From NCBI GenBank assembly GCA_016933535.1, contig JAFGAS010000068.1:43371-107370 (forward strand): a stretch of 64,000 bases of DNA. Reading direction: 5' to 3'. A program made the translations under genes and the position numbers. Shown one piece after another: positions 8,802 through 16,887 of this stretch. The notes beneath the pieces are model-generated. The model saw only the letters and a list, made by a program, of their open reading frames with translations, was not told where the DNA came from and did no database searches. Position 1 is the stretch's first letter; every line of letters starts with the position of its first letter. This DNA comes from Candidatus Zymogenaceae bacterium. GTDB taxonomy: Bacteria > Desulfobacterota > Zymogenia > Zymogenales > Zymogenaceae.

Positions 8802-9303
8802 TCTCCCAATGAGACCGCCGGGTTCGTGCTATCGTCCGATCCTGTCAAAACCCACCCCCGGCGGCGGGGGGCAGGCTATCCGTATGAAAATTCCGGCAAG
8901 ACAGATCTCACTCTTTTAAGTTCCGGGTCGGGGAAGGCCCATGGATAACAATTGGGCGAAACGAAGTCCGCCGGTGACTAATAAAAGGCCTTGAGATCCG
9001 AAGAAGTGTCATCGCGAGCACCCGAAGGGGCGTGGAGATCTCGGATATTGATACATATGACAATGTGATTATTGGTAGTTACTGCGCCCGAGATTGCCAC
9101 GTCGCTTCGCTGCCGGCAATGACGGGATTGGTATCGGCACCGTAAATAGAACATCGATAGGTTTGTCAGCGATCATTCCCCCCTTGTTAATTATAGCGAT
9201 TCCACCGCGGCCGACATAAGCAAGGCGACACGTACCACCCGACATTAATCTCATTGAATACGAGGGCATCGCCAGAGAAGCGGCGGCGAGGAGAGTTTTT
9301 GTC
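8802..9303. other. Long non-coding stretch with repeat and stem
   Basis: No gene is supported between the nitroreductase and the next promoter. It contains a possible stem of CCGCCGGG (8815-8822) with CCCGGCGG (8857-8864), and the palindromic repeat listed separately at 9008-9123. The rest shows nothing I recognise. Confidence 0.5.
9008..9123. repeat. Palindromic GTCATTGCGAG-type dispersed repeat
   Basis: Left arm 9008-9044 begins GTCATCGCGAG and ends GAGATCTCGG. Right arm 9088-9123 begins CCGAGATTGCCACGTCGC and ends GGCAATGAC. The reverse complement of the right arm matches most of the left. This is the pattern of the widespread REP/MITE-like family with GTCATTGCGAG termini. A half copy appears at 13350-13360. 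Confidence 0.6.
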
Positions 9304-9382
9304 TTGACAATCAATCAATCGTTTGATAGATTATACGATACTGGAACTTTGCCTTTGACATTTCAAAACCGTATGATACTAT
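9304..9382 (+). promoter_or_regulatory. Tandem promoters before the LolA-like gene
   Basis: Promoter 1: TTGACA (9304-9309), 17 bases, TAGATT (9327-9332), with TATAC immediately following. Promoter 2: TTGACA (9355-9360), 16 bases, TACTAT (9377-9382). The second would start almost at the Shine-Dalgarno, so the first is the more likely working one. Confidence 0.6.
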
Positions 9383-9403
9383 CAAAAAAGGAGAGAGCCT
9401 ACT

Positions 9404-10192
9404 ATGAAGATGAAATCATTGATCGCTCCGGCCGCCGCGGCGGCGATGGTCGCCTTTCTGATCGGACTTCCCGCGGCCTCGTTTGCGCTGACCGGAACGG
9501 AGATCATGACCAAGGTCCACGATCGGGAGAACGGTACGTCCTCGATCGTCGAGAGCACAATGATCCTCATCAACGATAAGGGACAGACAAAAGAGCGGGT
9601 CGTGAGGGCAGTCCGCAAGGAATATGGGGACCTCAGCAAATCGATGATCCGTTTTATGTCGCCTGCCGACGTTAAGGGAACCGGGTTCCTGATCTGGGAA
9701 AACTCCGGCCGGGACGACGATCAGTTTCTTTATCTCCCGGCCCTCAAACAGGACCCCCGGCGGATCGCCTCTTCGGAAAAGGGCTCCCGCTTCATGGGCA
9801 CCGAGTTCATATATGAAGACCTCGAAAATCGTAAGGTCGATAAGGATGACCACAAACTCCTGAGGGAAGAAAAGCTCGACGGCAAGCAGGTCTATGTCGT
9901 GGAAAGTATCCCAAAAAAGAGCTCTGACTCCCAGTATAAAAAACTCGTCTCGTGGGTGCGACCCGACATCTGGATACCCGTAAAGATAGAGTTCTATGAC
10001 AAAAACGGCGCCCTCCTAAAGGTTCTGACCGTCAAAAAGGTTGAGCAAATCCAGGGCATCTGGACCACCATGGACAGCATGATGGATAACATCCAGGACA
10101 AGAAGAAGACCCGGTTAATCCTGGGCAAGGTGCAGTATAACGCCGACATTCCCGATGAATATTTCACCGAACGTTTCCTCAAGAGGGACTAA
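9404..10192 (+). CDS. LolA-like outer-membrane lipoprotein-sorting protein
   Basis: A 262-residue exported protein with a signal peptide ending near AASFA and a LolA/LolB-like half-barrel fold. The family block runs through SKSMIRFMSPADVKGTGFL, DDQFLYLPALK and GSRFMGTEFIYEDL. These periplasmic proteins are thought to carry lipids or lipoproteins and often sit beside an RND-type exporter and a DUF1302 protein. Here the DUF1302-like gene follows directly, but no exporter is next to it. AGGAGAG precedes ATG 9404. Confidence 0.85.
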   Translation: MKMKSLIAPAAAAAMVAFLIGLPAASFALTGTEIMTKVHDRENGTSSIVESTMILINDKGQTKERVVRAVRKEYGDLSKSMIRFMSPADVKGTGFLIWENSGRDDDQFLYLPALKQDPRRIASSEKGSRFMGTEFIYEDLENRKVDKDDHKLLREEKLDGKQVYVVESIPKKSSDSQYKKLVSWVRPDIWIPVKIEFYDKNGALLKVLTVKKVEQIQGIWTTMDSMMDNIQDKKKTRLILGKVQYNADIPDEYFTERFLKRD

Positions 10193-10193
10193 G

Positions 10194-11966
10194 GTGATCC
10201 GGTGGATACGAGAGACCGGCATGCTGTGGGTGCCGGTCTTTTTTTTCATCGGGCTTCTCCTGCCCGTTATCCCGGCTGCGGCCGACGCCGAGCCGGAATA
10301 TTCGGTCGATCCCTTTTCCTGCCAGGTTCACTATGAACAATCGCAGGCCCGTATCGACCGGATACGCGCCGATTTCGAAGAACTCTCCGAAAGTATCGAC
10401 CGGGAGATCGGGCGGGTACGGCGGTTGATTATCGACGCCGACGACCCGGCCGTTCGCGAAAAACTCCTCACAGGTCTTTCCGACCTCGAAGCCCGGCGCA
10501 CTGAAGCCCTTGCCCGGGCGCTTTCGGCCGTCGGTGACGTGAGGGTAGAGGATACCCAGCGGCACGTCTCCGAGACGATTGCCTGTCCGCCGCCGGCATA
10601 TATGGCGCCCGATCGACTGCTGGCGGGAAACTCCTTCTCGGATCTCTTCGGCCCCGAGGTCGATCTGGCGGGTTACCTTAAGATTCGTCTCGCAGGCGAC
10701 ATCTCAATCGACAACAGGTATGAAAATCTCTTCGAGGCCGAGCCCAAGGTATTCTTCTCCATCAAATACCCCGTCAACGATAAGCTCCTCATGTTCGTCT
10801 CGGCCTACGGTAAGTACGACTACTACACCGGCGGAGATACCCGACACGATCACGAAATTGCGCTCTTTGAGGCGTACCTCGACGTCTTTTTTGAAAAGCT
10901 GGACATACGGGTGGGAAACCAGATCATCTCCTGGGGGAAGACCGACGTCATCAATCCGACGGATATCATCAATCCGCTGGATCTGACCAACATGCTGACC
11001 GGAGATGTGGCCGAAAAAAAGGTTCCGACCTTTGCGATAAAGCTCGATTATTACCACGGCAACACCACGGCCGAGCTGGTGGTGGTGCCCTTTTTCCAGG
11101 AATACAAATACGATCTGGTCGGTTCGGACTGGGCGATCTTTCACTACGGCCTCTTTTCCGAATACGTCGGGGGGGTGTTTCCCTGGGCAGACCGAGTGGA
11201 CGAAGAGTCCCAAAAACTGATCAATCGATCGAGCATCTCTTTTTCGTCGCCCATTCAGCCCACCGACAGCCCCGAGAACATCCAGGGGGGGATTCGGCTC
11301 TCCTCCAAATATCGCGGGTGGGACTTTTCCCTTTCATATCTCAATGTATTTGACCGGTTGCCGACCGTCACGATCTCGCAGGGGCTGCGAAACGCCATCG
11401 AGACCAACACCGTTGCCGATTATTTCTCCGGGTTGTCCCCGGAAGAGCTGGCCGGGACCGTATCTCTTGACTATCGCCGCTACCACATGATCGGGTTTGA
11501 TTTCGCCACGACCGTAAAGAGCTGGGGAATCCGGGGCGAGGGCGGCGTTTTTCTCGACCGATATACCTATACCGATGAGCTTGAAACGGCCAGGGATAGC
11601 TACCTCTTTTACGTGGTGGGGGTCGATCGGCTGTTTAAAGGCGACTTCTACGTCAATGCCCAGTTTATCCAGAAGATCATCTTCAACTACGACCGTAGCT
11701 ATATCGAAGACGAATTCCAGAGCGGTGTGAGCCTCTATACCTATAAGGAGTTCGAGCTTTTCGGTCGTAAGGTTGTCCCCGAGGTCAGGGCCCTGTACGA
11801 GATCAACGGGAACAGCTTCTTTATTATGCCGAAGGTCACCTATAAGTGGTCGGACACGCTCGAGCTTTCTCTCGGTTTGAACATCTTCGAGGGAGACCGC
11901 GACACGATATTCGGCTATTTTACCGATAACGACCAGGTCTTTTTTGAGATAAAATACATCTTTTAA
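10194..11966 (+). CDS. DUF1302-like outer-membrane beta-barrel protein
   Basis: GTG 10194 directly follows the upstream stop and has AAGAGGGA at about 8 bases; an ATG at 10155 would overlap the upstream gene and has no such site. The 590-residue protein has a signal peptide (VFFFIGLLLPVIPAAADA). A charged helical section of about 100 residues follows (EQSQARIDRIRADFEELSES). The rest is a long beta-barrel with GNQIISWGKTDVINPTDIIN, typical of DUF1302 and alginate-export-like barrels, and ends in aromatic F. It probably forms an outer-membrane channel working with the LolA-like protein just upstream. The cargo is unknown. Confidence 0.82.
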   Translation: MIRWIRETGMLWVPVFFFIGLLLPVIPAAADAEPEYSVDPFSCQVHYEQSQARIDRIRADFEELSESIDREIGRVRRLIIDADDPAVREKLLTGLSDLEARRTEALARALSAVGDVRVEDTQRHVSETIACPPPAYMAPDRLLAGNSFSDLFGPEVDLAGYLKIRLAGDISIDNRYENLFEAEPKVFFSIKYPVNDKLLMFVSAYGKYDYYTGGDTRHDHEIALFEAYLDVFFEKLDIRVGNQIISWGKTDVINPTDIINPLDLTNMLTGDVAEKKVPTFAIKLDYYHGNTTAELVVVPFFQEYKYDLVGSDWAIFHYGLFSEYVGGVFPWADRVDEESQKLINRSSISFSSPIQPTDSPENIQGGIRLSSKYRGWDFSLSYLNVFDRLPTVTISQGLRNAIETNTVADYFSGLSPEELAGTVSLDYRRYHMIGFDFATTVKSWGIRGEGGVFLDRYTYTDELETARDSYLFYVVGVDRLFKGDFYVNAQFIQKIIFNYDRSYIEDEFQSGVSLYTYKEFELFGRKVVPEVRALYEINGNSFFIMPKVTYKWSDTLELSLGLNIFEGDRDTIFGYFTDNDQVFFEIKYIF

Positions 11967-12036
11967 GACGGGCAAATGGCCAGACGGTGGTTGACCGTTT
12001 AACCGTTTGAGATCGACAGTGCAGGCCACCCATTTT

Positions 12037-12076
12037 CCATCGGGGCCACCGCAAGGCCTGCTTCGCGGGATGAGAC
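12037..12076 (+). repeat. Short palindromic repeat, copy 1
   Basis: CCATCGGGGCC then CAAGGCCTGCTTCGCGGG and TGAGAC. It shares the CCATCGGGGCC...GCCTGCTT...GGGnTGA frame with 13379-13415 and the CAAGGC-nn-GCTTCGCG core with 13281-13310. It lies just upstream of ccdA. Confidence 0.45.
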
Positions 12077-12124
12077 CGGGTCCACGCGAAAATAAAGTGT
12101 TTATAAAAAGATTAAGGAGACGAC

Positions 12125-12856
12125 ATGAACCAAGATATAAACCTCCTGGTGGCCTTCTGGGGAGGGATCGTCAGCTTCGCCTCCCCCTGTGTGCTGCCGC
12201 TTTTGCCCAGCTACCTGACCTTTATCACCGGAATATCGTTCGAAGATCTCAAACAGGACGATCTGAAGGGGATCAGGAAGGCGACGGTGCTTCACTCACT
12301 GGCGTTTATCGGGGGGTTCACCGTCGTCTTCGTGGCGATGGGGGCGCTGTTCGGACTCCTCGGCGAGACCCTCTTTGAGTTTAAGGACATCATCCGGCGT
12401 ATCGGTGCGGTCCTGATTATCCTGTTCGGCATCTATATCACGGGCCTGGCGCCGATTCCCTTTTTAAATAGGGAAAAGAAGGTGCACCTGCGCGATAAGC
12501 CGGCAGGGTATTTGGGCTCGGCCTTCGTGGGAATCACCTTTGCGGCCGGGTGGTCGCCGTGCCTGGGGCCGATCGTCGGCTCTATCCTGGGGTTGGCAAT
12601 GATCGGCTCGTCGCTCAATGCCGGATATGGGGTGCTGCTGCTGCTGGTCTATTCGATCGGCCTGGGCCTGCCGTTTTTCGTGTCGTCCCTGGCGTTCAAC
12701 ACATTTCTTTCCCTGTTCAACCGGTTTAAGCGTTTCATACCGGCGGTCAACATCGTTTCCGGCCTGATCCTGGTTGCCGTCGGCGTATTTCTGCTGATCA
12801 CCGATTTCGATACGGTGATGAATCTACTCTACAGGATGGGGTTTGGATATGAGTAA
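12125..12856 (+). CDS. ccdA: CcdA-type cytochrome c biogenesis membrane protein
   Basis: A 243-residue inner-membrane protein with six predicted spans, the short (DsbD-gamma-less) CcdA form that passes electrons from cytosolic thioredoxin to the periplasm for cytochrome c maturation or thiol reduction. The two redox cysteines are C22 in ASPCVLPLLPSY and C146 in GWSPCLGPIVGSILG. A clear AAGGAG precedes ATG 12125. The next gene overlaps its end by 8 bases. No thioredoxin-like partner or heme-lyase gene is adjacent, so the downstream acceptor lies elsewhere. Confidence 0.93.
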   Translation: MNQDINLLVAFWGGIVSFASPCVLPLLPSYLTFITGISFEDLKQDDLKGIRKATVLHSLAFIGGFTVVFVAMGALFGLLGETLFEFKDIIRRIGAVLIILFGIYITGLAPIPFLNREKKVHLRDKPAGYLGSAFVGITFAAGWSPCLGPIVGSILGLAMIGSSLNAGYGVLLLLVYSIGLGLPFFVSSLAFNTFLSLFNRFKRFIPAVNIVSGLILVAVGVFLLITDFDTVMNLLYRMGFGYE

Positions 12857-13277
12857 AGAGCCGAAAAAGAAAAAAACCGAAGCCGAAACGGTCGCGCCGG
12901 CCGCGCCGACGCCGGTCGCCGAGATCACCAACGACCAGAAGAACCTTGCCTTCATCTGCCATCTGTCGGGCTTCTTCTGGTTCGTAATCCCCGGTCTCAA
13001 TATCGTCGTCCCCCTGGTCGTCATGCTGGTCAAGGGAAACGAAGACCCCTTCGTCTCCCACCACAGCCGCCAGGCGCTCATCTTCCAGGTGGTCATGTCG
13101 GTGGCAATGATCGTGCTTTTGGTCGTAGGCCTTGTGCTCCTGATCGTCTTGATCGGGATACTGGTCCTCGGGGTCCTGCTGATCGTGGCGGCCGTTGACA
13201 TTGTCTTCATCCTCGTGGCGACGTTTGCCGCCGCCCGCGGGGAGTGGTATACCTATCCGTTGATGGGAAGGGTATAG
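12849..13277 (+). CDS. DUF4870 membrane protein
   Basis: A 142-residue protein with a Lys/Glu-rich, Ala/Pro-rich N-terminal tail of about 30 residues. Then comes the DUF4870 (Tic20-like) core: NLAFICHLSGFF, VIPGLNIVVPLVVML and FVSHHSRQALIFQ, with three membrane spans. The function of the family is unknown. ATG 12849 lies inside the ccdA end and is preceded by AGGATGGGG; a TTG two codons earlier is less likely. Overlap with ccdA implies translational coupling. Confidence 0.85.
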   Translation: MSKEPKKKKTEAETVAPAAPTPVAEITNDQKNLAFICHLSGFFWFVIPGLNIVVPLVVMLVKGNEDPFVSHHSRQALIFQVVMSVAMIVLLVVGLVLLIVLIGILVLGVLLIVAAVDIVFILVATFAAARGEWYTYPLMGRV

Positions 13278-13280
13278 AAA

Positions 13281-13310
13281 CCCACAAGGCAGGCTTCGCG
13301 TGGGGGCTGA
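13281..13310 (+). repeat. Short palindromic repeat, copy 2
   Basis: CCCAC-AAGGC-AG-GCTTCGCG-TGGG forms a stem closed by CCCAC/GTGGG. The CAAGGCnnGCTTCGCG core matches copy 1 at 12037-12076. It starts 4 bases after the DUF4870 stop. Confidence 0.45.
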
Positions 13311-13349
13311 CAGGAGAGAGGGGGAGTGGATAAGGACTTTCGAACCACC

Positions 13350-13415
13350 GTCATTGCGAGTCGTGTTGGGGGCTTCTCCCATCGGGGCCCCCAAAAAGCC
13401 TGCTTTTTGGGGTGA
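13350..13415 (+). repeat. GTCATTGCGAG half-site and palindromic repeat, copy 3
   Basis: GTCATTGCGAG is at 13350-13360. CCATCGGGGCCCCC then begins at 13379, and CCCCAAAAAGC (13389-13399) pairs perfectly with GCTTTTTGGGG (13402-13412). The order and flanks match copy 1 at 12037, while the arms have co-varied (CGC replaced by TTT). Confidence 0.5.
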
Positions 13416-13457
13416 TGCTCTATCCCCTGACTGTCACCGTGTATCCTCAGACTGTGG

Positions 13458-13477
13458 GGGCGGCATATGTGCCGCCC
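13458..13477. other. Perfect hairpin upstream of the TPR gene
   Basis: GGGCGGCA (13458-13465) and TGCCGCCC (13470-13477) pair perfectly around a TATG loop. No T-run follows, so it is not a standard terminator. Its role is unknown. Confidence 0.5.
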
Positions 13478-13531
13478 GCTTCATTCCATCGCTAGTGTGA
13501 GAGGCGACGCGATTCTCAAGAGGAGGAATTT

Positions 13532-14443
13532 ATGAGGAAGCTTTACAGGTTATCGGCACTATGTATTGTATTCTTCCTTATGGGCAGCCCGCTTGTCGCC
13601 GAGGACGCGAAGTACTGGTTGGATAAGGCGGCCGAGTACGAGGAGGCTGGCCGGTGGGACAAGGCGGTCGAGGCGGCCGAGAAGGCCGTGGAGATGGCGC
13701 CGGACGACATAGATATACGCGAAAAATTGGCCTCCTATTATTACCGGACGGGTCAATACGACAAGGCGCTGGAGCACTACAACAAGATAATAATGCATGA
13801 TCCGAATCTTGCCCGGGCCTATAACGGCAGGGCGCGTATATACAGGAAACTGGACCGCTTCGAAGAGGCTATTGCCGACTGTAATCGGGCGATTGCGCTC
13901 GACCCGAAATACGCCGGTCCGTACAACATCAGGGGGGTGGCCCAAAAGAACCTTGGCCGTTTCGACGAGGCCGTCGCGGACTTCACCCGGGCCCTCGATA
14001 TCGATCCGAAGCACTATCAGGCCCGCATGAACCGGGCGATACTCTATACCGACCTGGCCCGGTACGACGCGGCCGTGGCCGACTACGACAAGGTCATCGA
14101 GTACTACCCCGAGGACGTAAACGGTTACGGCGGTAGGGGGTGGACCTACTACCTCGCGGGGAGATACGACGAGGCGCTCGGGGACGTGGAAAAGGCGATG
14201 GAGATCGCCCCGAACGATATCGGCGTGCTGGATACGCGGTCGAACATCTATCGGCAGCAGGGCAAGTACGACGAGGCAATGGCCGACATCGAGAAGGCCC
14301 TGGCTATCGACCCGGAATTCTATTTTGCCTATTATACAAGGGGGCTGCTGTTCGAGGTGCTGGGCGAGGCGGAAAAGGCCTTGGCGGACTTCAGGTACGC
14401 CTGCGACAACGGCGAGAAGGAGGCCTGCGGCAAGCTAAAATAG
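13532..14443 (+). CDS. Exported TPR-repeat protein
   Basis: A 303-residue protein with a signal peptide ending near SPLVA-ED and about seven consecutive 34-residue tetratricopeptide repeats filling the rest, each with the usual A-Y-G-A pattern (ARAYNGRARIYRKLDRFEEA, GPYNIRGVAQKNLGRFDEA). It is probably a periplasmic scaffold for a protein complex. AGAGGAGGAATTT precedes ATG 13532. It stands alone on its strand, and the neighbouring gene converges from the other side with a 10-base gap. The partner is unknown. Confidence 0.85.
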   Translation: MRKLYRLSALCIVFFLMGSPLVAEDAKYWLDKAAEYEEAGRWDKAVEAAEKAVEMAPDDIDIREKLASYYYRTGQYDKALEHYNKIIMHDPNLARAYNGRARIYRKLDRFEEAIADCNRAIALDPKYAGPYNIRGVAQKNLGRFDEAVADFTRALDIDPKHYQARMNRAILYTDLARYDAAVADYDKVIEYYPEDVNGYGGRGWTYYLAGRYDEALGDVEKAMEIAPNDIGVLDTRSNIYRQQGKYDEAMADIEKALAIDPEFYFAYYTRGLLFEVLGEAEKALADFRYACDNGEKEACGKLK

Positions 14444-14453
14444 ACCGGCGCGC

Positions 14454-15041
14454 CTACCACACCCCGGGGATCAGGCGCTTTCTGCGCCGGGCGAATGCCC
14501 GGTATCCCTCGACGGCAAACAGGGTCCGCTCCTCGATGATGATCCTCAGCACGATGGCGGGGACGAGCATAAACAGCAGCAGGCAGAGGGTTGCGTAGTT
14601 GAAGAAGAAGACGGTAACGCCGACGTTGGCCGCGATCATACCGAGGTAGGCCGGGTGCCTGATGACCCGGTACGGCCCCGTGTCCACGATCTTATGGTCG
14701 TCCACCTCCCGGACGATGTGGGAATAGTATCTTCCAAGGGTCCGTATCGCCCAGAGGCGGAAAATGACGCCGGACAGAAATATTATAAAACCGACCACGT
14801 GAAGGGCATTAAGCGGGCCGCCCGCGGGCGCGAAGAAGAGGGCCGAGAGGAACACCGCCGCCTGACCGACGGCATACAACCCGCACGTGCCGTAGTCCCT
14901 GGTTTTGTCCCCCCGGTCCATCTCCCGTTTTGATACGCCCCATTCGGCGAAAATCCACACGATATAGGTTGCCGCAAACAGGACGTCCCGGTTCAGGACG
15001 GCTCGCCAACCGGCGCCATCCCCGACACGAATTATCAACAA
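14454..15041 (-). CDS. ICMT/phospholipid-methyltransferase-like membrane protein, probable 5' frameshift
   Basis: A membrane methyltransferase of the isoprenylcysteine carboxyl methyltransferase/PEMT-like group. The catalytic block is GRYYSHIVREVDDHKIVDTG, then GPYRVIRHPAYLGMI and RIIIEERTLFAVEGYRAF. As given it begins at a TTG (15041) with no Shine-Dalgarno. Upstream, another frame from ATG 15099 encodes MKNSVPLFLSVILIGLIVFF, a perfect missing first membrane span. The two frames meet at a run of six A on the plus strand (15040-15045); removing one base would join them into a protein of about 214 residues. So the gene is either frameshifted, mis-sequenced there, or read with slippage. The substrate is unknown. 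Confidence 0.75.
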   Translation of the reverse strand: MLIIRVGDGAGWRAVLNRDVLFAATYIVWIFAEWGVSKREMDRGDKTRDYGTCGLYAVGQAAVFLSALFFAPAGGPLNALHVVGFIIFLSGVIFRLWAIRTLGRYYSHIVREVDDHKIVDTGPYRVIRHPAYLGMIAANVGVTVFFFNYATLCLLLFMLVPAIVLRIIIEERTLFAVEGYRAFARRRKRLIPGVW

Positions 15042-15140
15042 AAAAGACGATCAGGCCGATAAGGATGACCGACAGGAACAACGGTACGCTGTTCTTCATG
15101 GAGCTTGCGTTCAATGCGTTTTAATGGCCGTGGGGTGACC

Positions 15141-15728
15141 TTATAATTTCCCCTTCGTCGACAGCACCCCCTCGATCCGGGGGTCTATTGTGACGGCCTC
15201 CGAAAGGGACCTGGCAAATGCCTTGAAAGAGGCTTCGGCCATGTGGTGGGCGTTCTTGCCGTGGTGCACGACGATGTGGACGTTGGCCCGGGCGTGTACC
15301 GAAAAAGATCTGAAAAATTCCTCGAGGAGTTCCAGGTCGAACTCGCCGATTTTATCCGAGTCGAACTCGACCTCGTAGACGAGAAAGGGTCTGCCCGAGA
15401 GATCCACCACCGCGGTGGCCAAGGCCTCGTCCATGGGCACCGTTGAGGTGCCGTAGCGCTTGATGCCCGTCTTGTTGCCCAGGGCCTTGTCCACCGCGTC
15501 GCCCAGGCAGATGCCGATGTCCTCCACGGTGTGGTGGAGGTCGATCTCGCTGTCGCCCGTGGCGGCCACCGTCAGGTCAAAAAGCCCGTGCCGTGCGAAT
15601 AGCTCCAGCATATGGTTGAGGAAGGAGGCGGGGCTCTGTACATGGTAGTCTCCCCGGCCGTCCAGGGAAAGCGTCAGCGTGATATCGGTCTCGGCGGTCT
15701 TTCGAATTATCTCTGCCGTTCTGGTCAT
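15141..15728 (-). CDS. hisB: Imidazoleglycerol-phosphate dehydratase
   Basis: HisB removes water from imidazole glycerol phosphate in histidine synthesis. The manganese-binding histidine motifs are all present: [24 protein letters not shown] and [18 protein letters not shown]. From ATG 15728 (GAGGTTGCC upstream) it has 195 residues, the normal single-domain length without the HisN-like phosphatase seen in enterics. An in-frame upstream start at 15791 would add 21 unrelated residues. No other his gene is visible. A very good promoter lies about 90 bases upstream. Confidence 0.95.
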   Translation of the reverse strand: MTRTAEIIRKTAETDITLTLSLDGRGDYHVQSPASFLNHMLELFARHGLFDLTVAATGDSEIDLHHTVEDIGICLGDAVDKALGNKTGIKRYGTSTVPMDEALATAVVDLSGRPFLVYEVEFDSDKIGEFDLELLEEFFRSFSVHARANVHIVVHHGKNAHHMAEASFKAFARSLSEAVTIDPRIEGVLSTKGKL

Positions 15729-15823
15729 GGCAACCTCATGGGCTAAAGGCCATCGGGCCGATACGTCCGGATACGTGGACGATAGTCGCACTCGTATCCG
15801 GCGTTCGGAAAAGATATTCTACT

Positions 15824-15852
15824 TTTATATTTCTTTGGTACGGGTCTGTCAA
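15824..15852 (-). promoter_or_regulatory. Sigma-70 promoter of hisB
   Basis: On the minus strand: TTGACA (15852-15847), 17 bases, TATAAA (15829-15824). The start would be near 15817, leaving a leader of about 88 bases before ATG 15728. No histidine-rich leader peptide or T-run attenuator was found in it. Confidence 0.75.
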
Positions 15853-15988
15853 GTCAAATACGAACCGGGCGGTGCAGGATGGCGGGCACGGATTTTTTGT
15901 TTCATTACGCGTTTACGTCGTCTATAATATGGCGCGTATAGCACACTATTTTAAGCGGGCCGGCCATCTATCTTGCGGAGGTATACCC

Positions 15989-16864
15989 ATGACCACGATC
16001 GATTACGCGACCTGTTCTAACTGCGGTCTCTGCGCCCGGGTCTGTGGGGCCAGGATCATCCGGGAAGCCGGCGACAGGTATGATATCCATCCCTATGAGG
16101 ATTGGGAGTGCTTTGGGTGCGGCAACTGCATGGCGGTCTGCCCGTCCCAATCGATTACGGTCGAGGGGTTGAGCTACGACACGTTCCAACCCCTGCCCAA
16201 AAGGGTTGTCGAATTCGATCCGTTCTACGCCTCTTTGCTTTCTCGGCGATCGACGCGCGACTACAAGAAAGACCCCGTGCCCGAGGAGGCGATCCGATCG
16301 GTCATTGCCGCGGCGGCCACGGCACCCATGGGGGTCCCGCCCACGGATGTGGAGGTACTGGTGATCGACCGCAGGGCCGATATCGACCGGCTGCTGACGG
16401 ACGTGCGCAAACAGTACCGGGGGTTGCTCTTTATCATGGGAAACCCGGTTACGAGGGGCATCATGCGGCTTTCCCACGGCGGCCCGATGTACCATGCCCT
16501 GAGGACGCACGTGGTACCGGCGGCGCGCCACGCCCTGGAAGAGAGTGAAAAGAACCGCGAATATTTCAGCTACGAGACTCCCGCCCTGATGGTCTTTCAC
16601 GGCAACCGCTACAAGGTGGCCATCGAGCAGGATTGCTTCATCGCATCATCCTACGCGACGATAGCTGCCCACACGCTGGGGCTGGGGACCTGCTTTTCCG
16701 GCCTGATACCGCCGATTATCGACCGCAGCAAAAAAATAAAACGGAGCCTCGGCATCCAGCCCGAAAACCGGGTGTGCGCCTGCCTGATGCTCGGCTATCC
16801 CGCCGTGAGGTTCAAGCGGGCCATACCGAGGAGTTTCAGGGCAGTAAGGTTTTTCGCGGGATAA
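15989..16864 (+). CDS. Ferredoxin-nitroreductase fusion protein
   Basis: A 291-residue protein: an N-terminal 2[4Fe-4S] ferredoxin domain (C9, C12, C15, C19 in TCSNCGLCARVC; C41, C44, C47, C51 in CFGCGNCMAVCP) followed by a nitroreductase domain starting at LLSRRSTRDYKKDPV with AAATAPMGVPPTDVEV and AAHTLGLGTCFSG. Such fusions take electrons directly from reduced ferredoxin-type donors, fitting an anaerobe. GGAGG before ATG 15989 decides the start; an earlier frame start at 15872 is not supported. TATAAT at 15923-15928 may be its -10 box, but no good -35 is seen. Confidence 0.88.
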   Translation: MTTIDYATCSNCGLCARVCGARIIREAGDRYDIHPYEDWECFGCGNCMAVCPSQSITVEGLSYDTFQPLPKRVVEFDPFYASLLSRRSTRDYKKDPVPEEAIRSVIAAAATAPMGVPPTDVEVLVIDRRADIDRLLTDVRKQYRGLLFIMGNPVTRGIMRLSHGGPMYHALRTHVVPAARHALEESEKNREYFSYETPALMVFHGNRYKVAIEQDCFIASSYATIAAHTLGLGTCFSGLIPPIIDRSKKIKRSLGIQPENRVCACLMLGYPAVRFKRAIPRSFRAVRFFAG

Positions 16865-16887
16865 AGGGGAGGCGGAGACCGGCCTTA

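Noticed and set aside
9069..9314. 81-codon minus-strand frame in the long gap
   Set aside because: It runs through one arm of the palindromic repeat and has no ribosome site or protein-like pattern.
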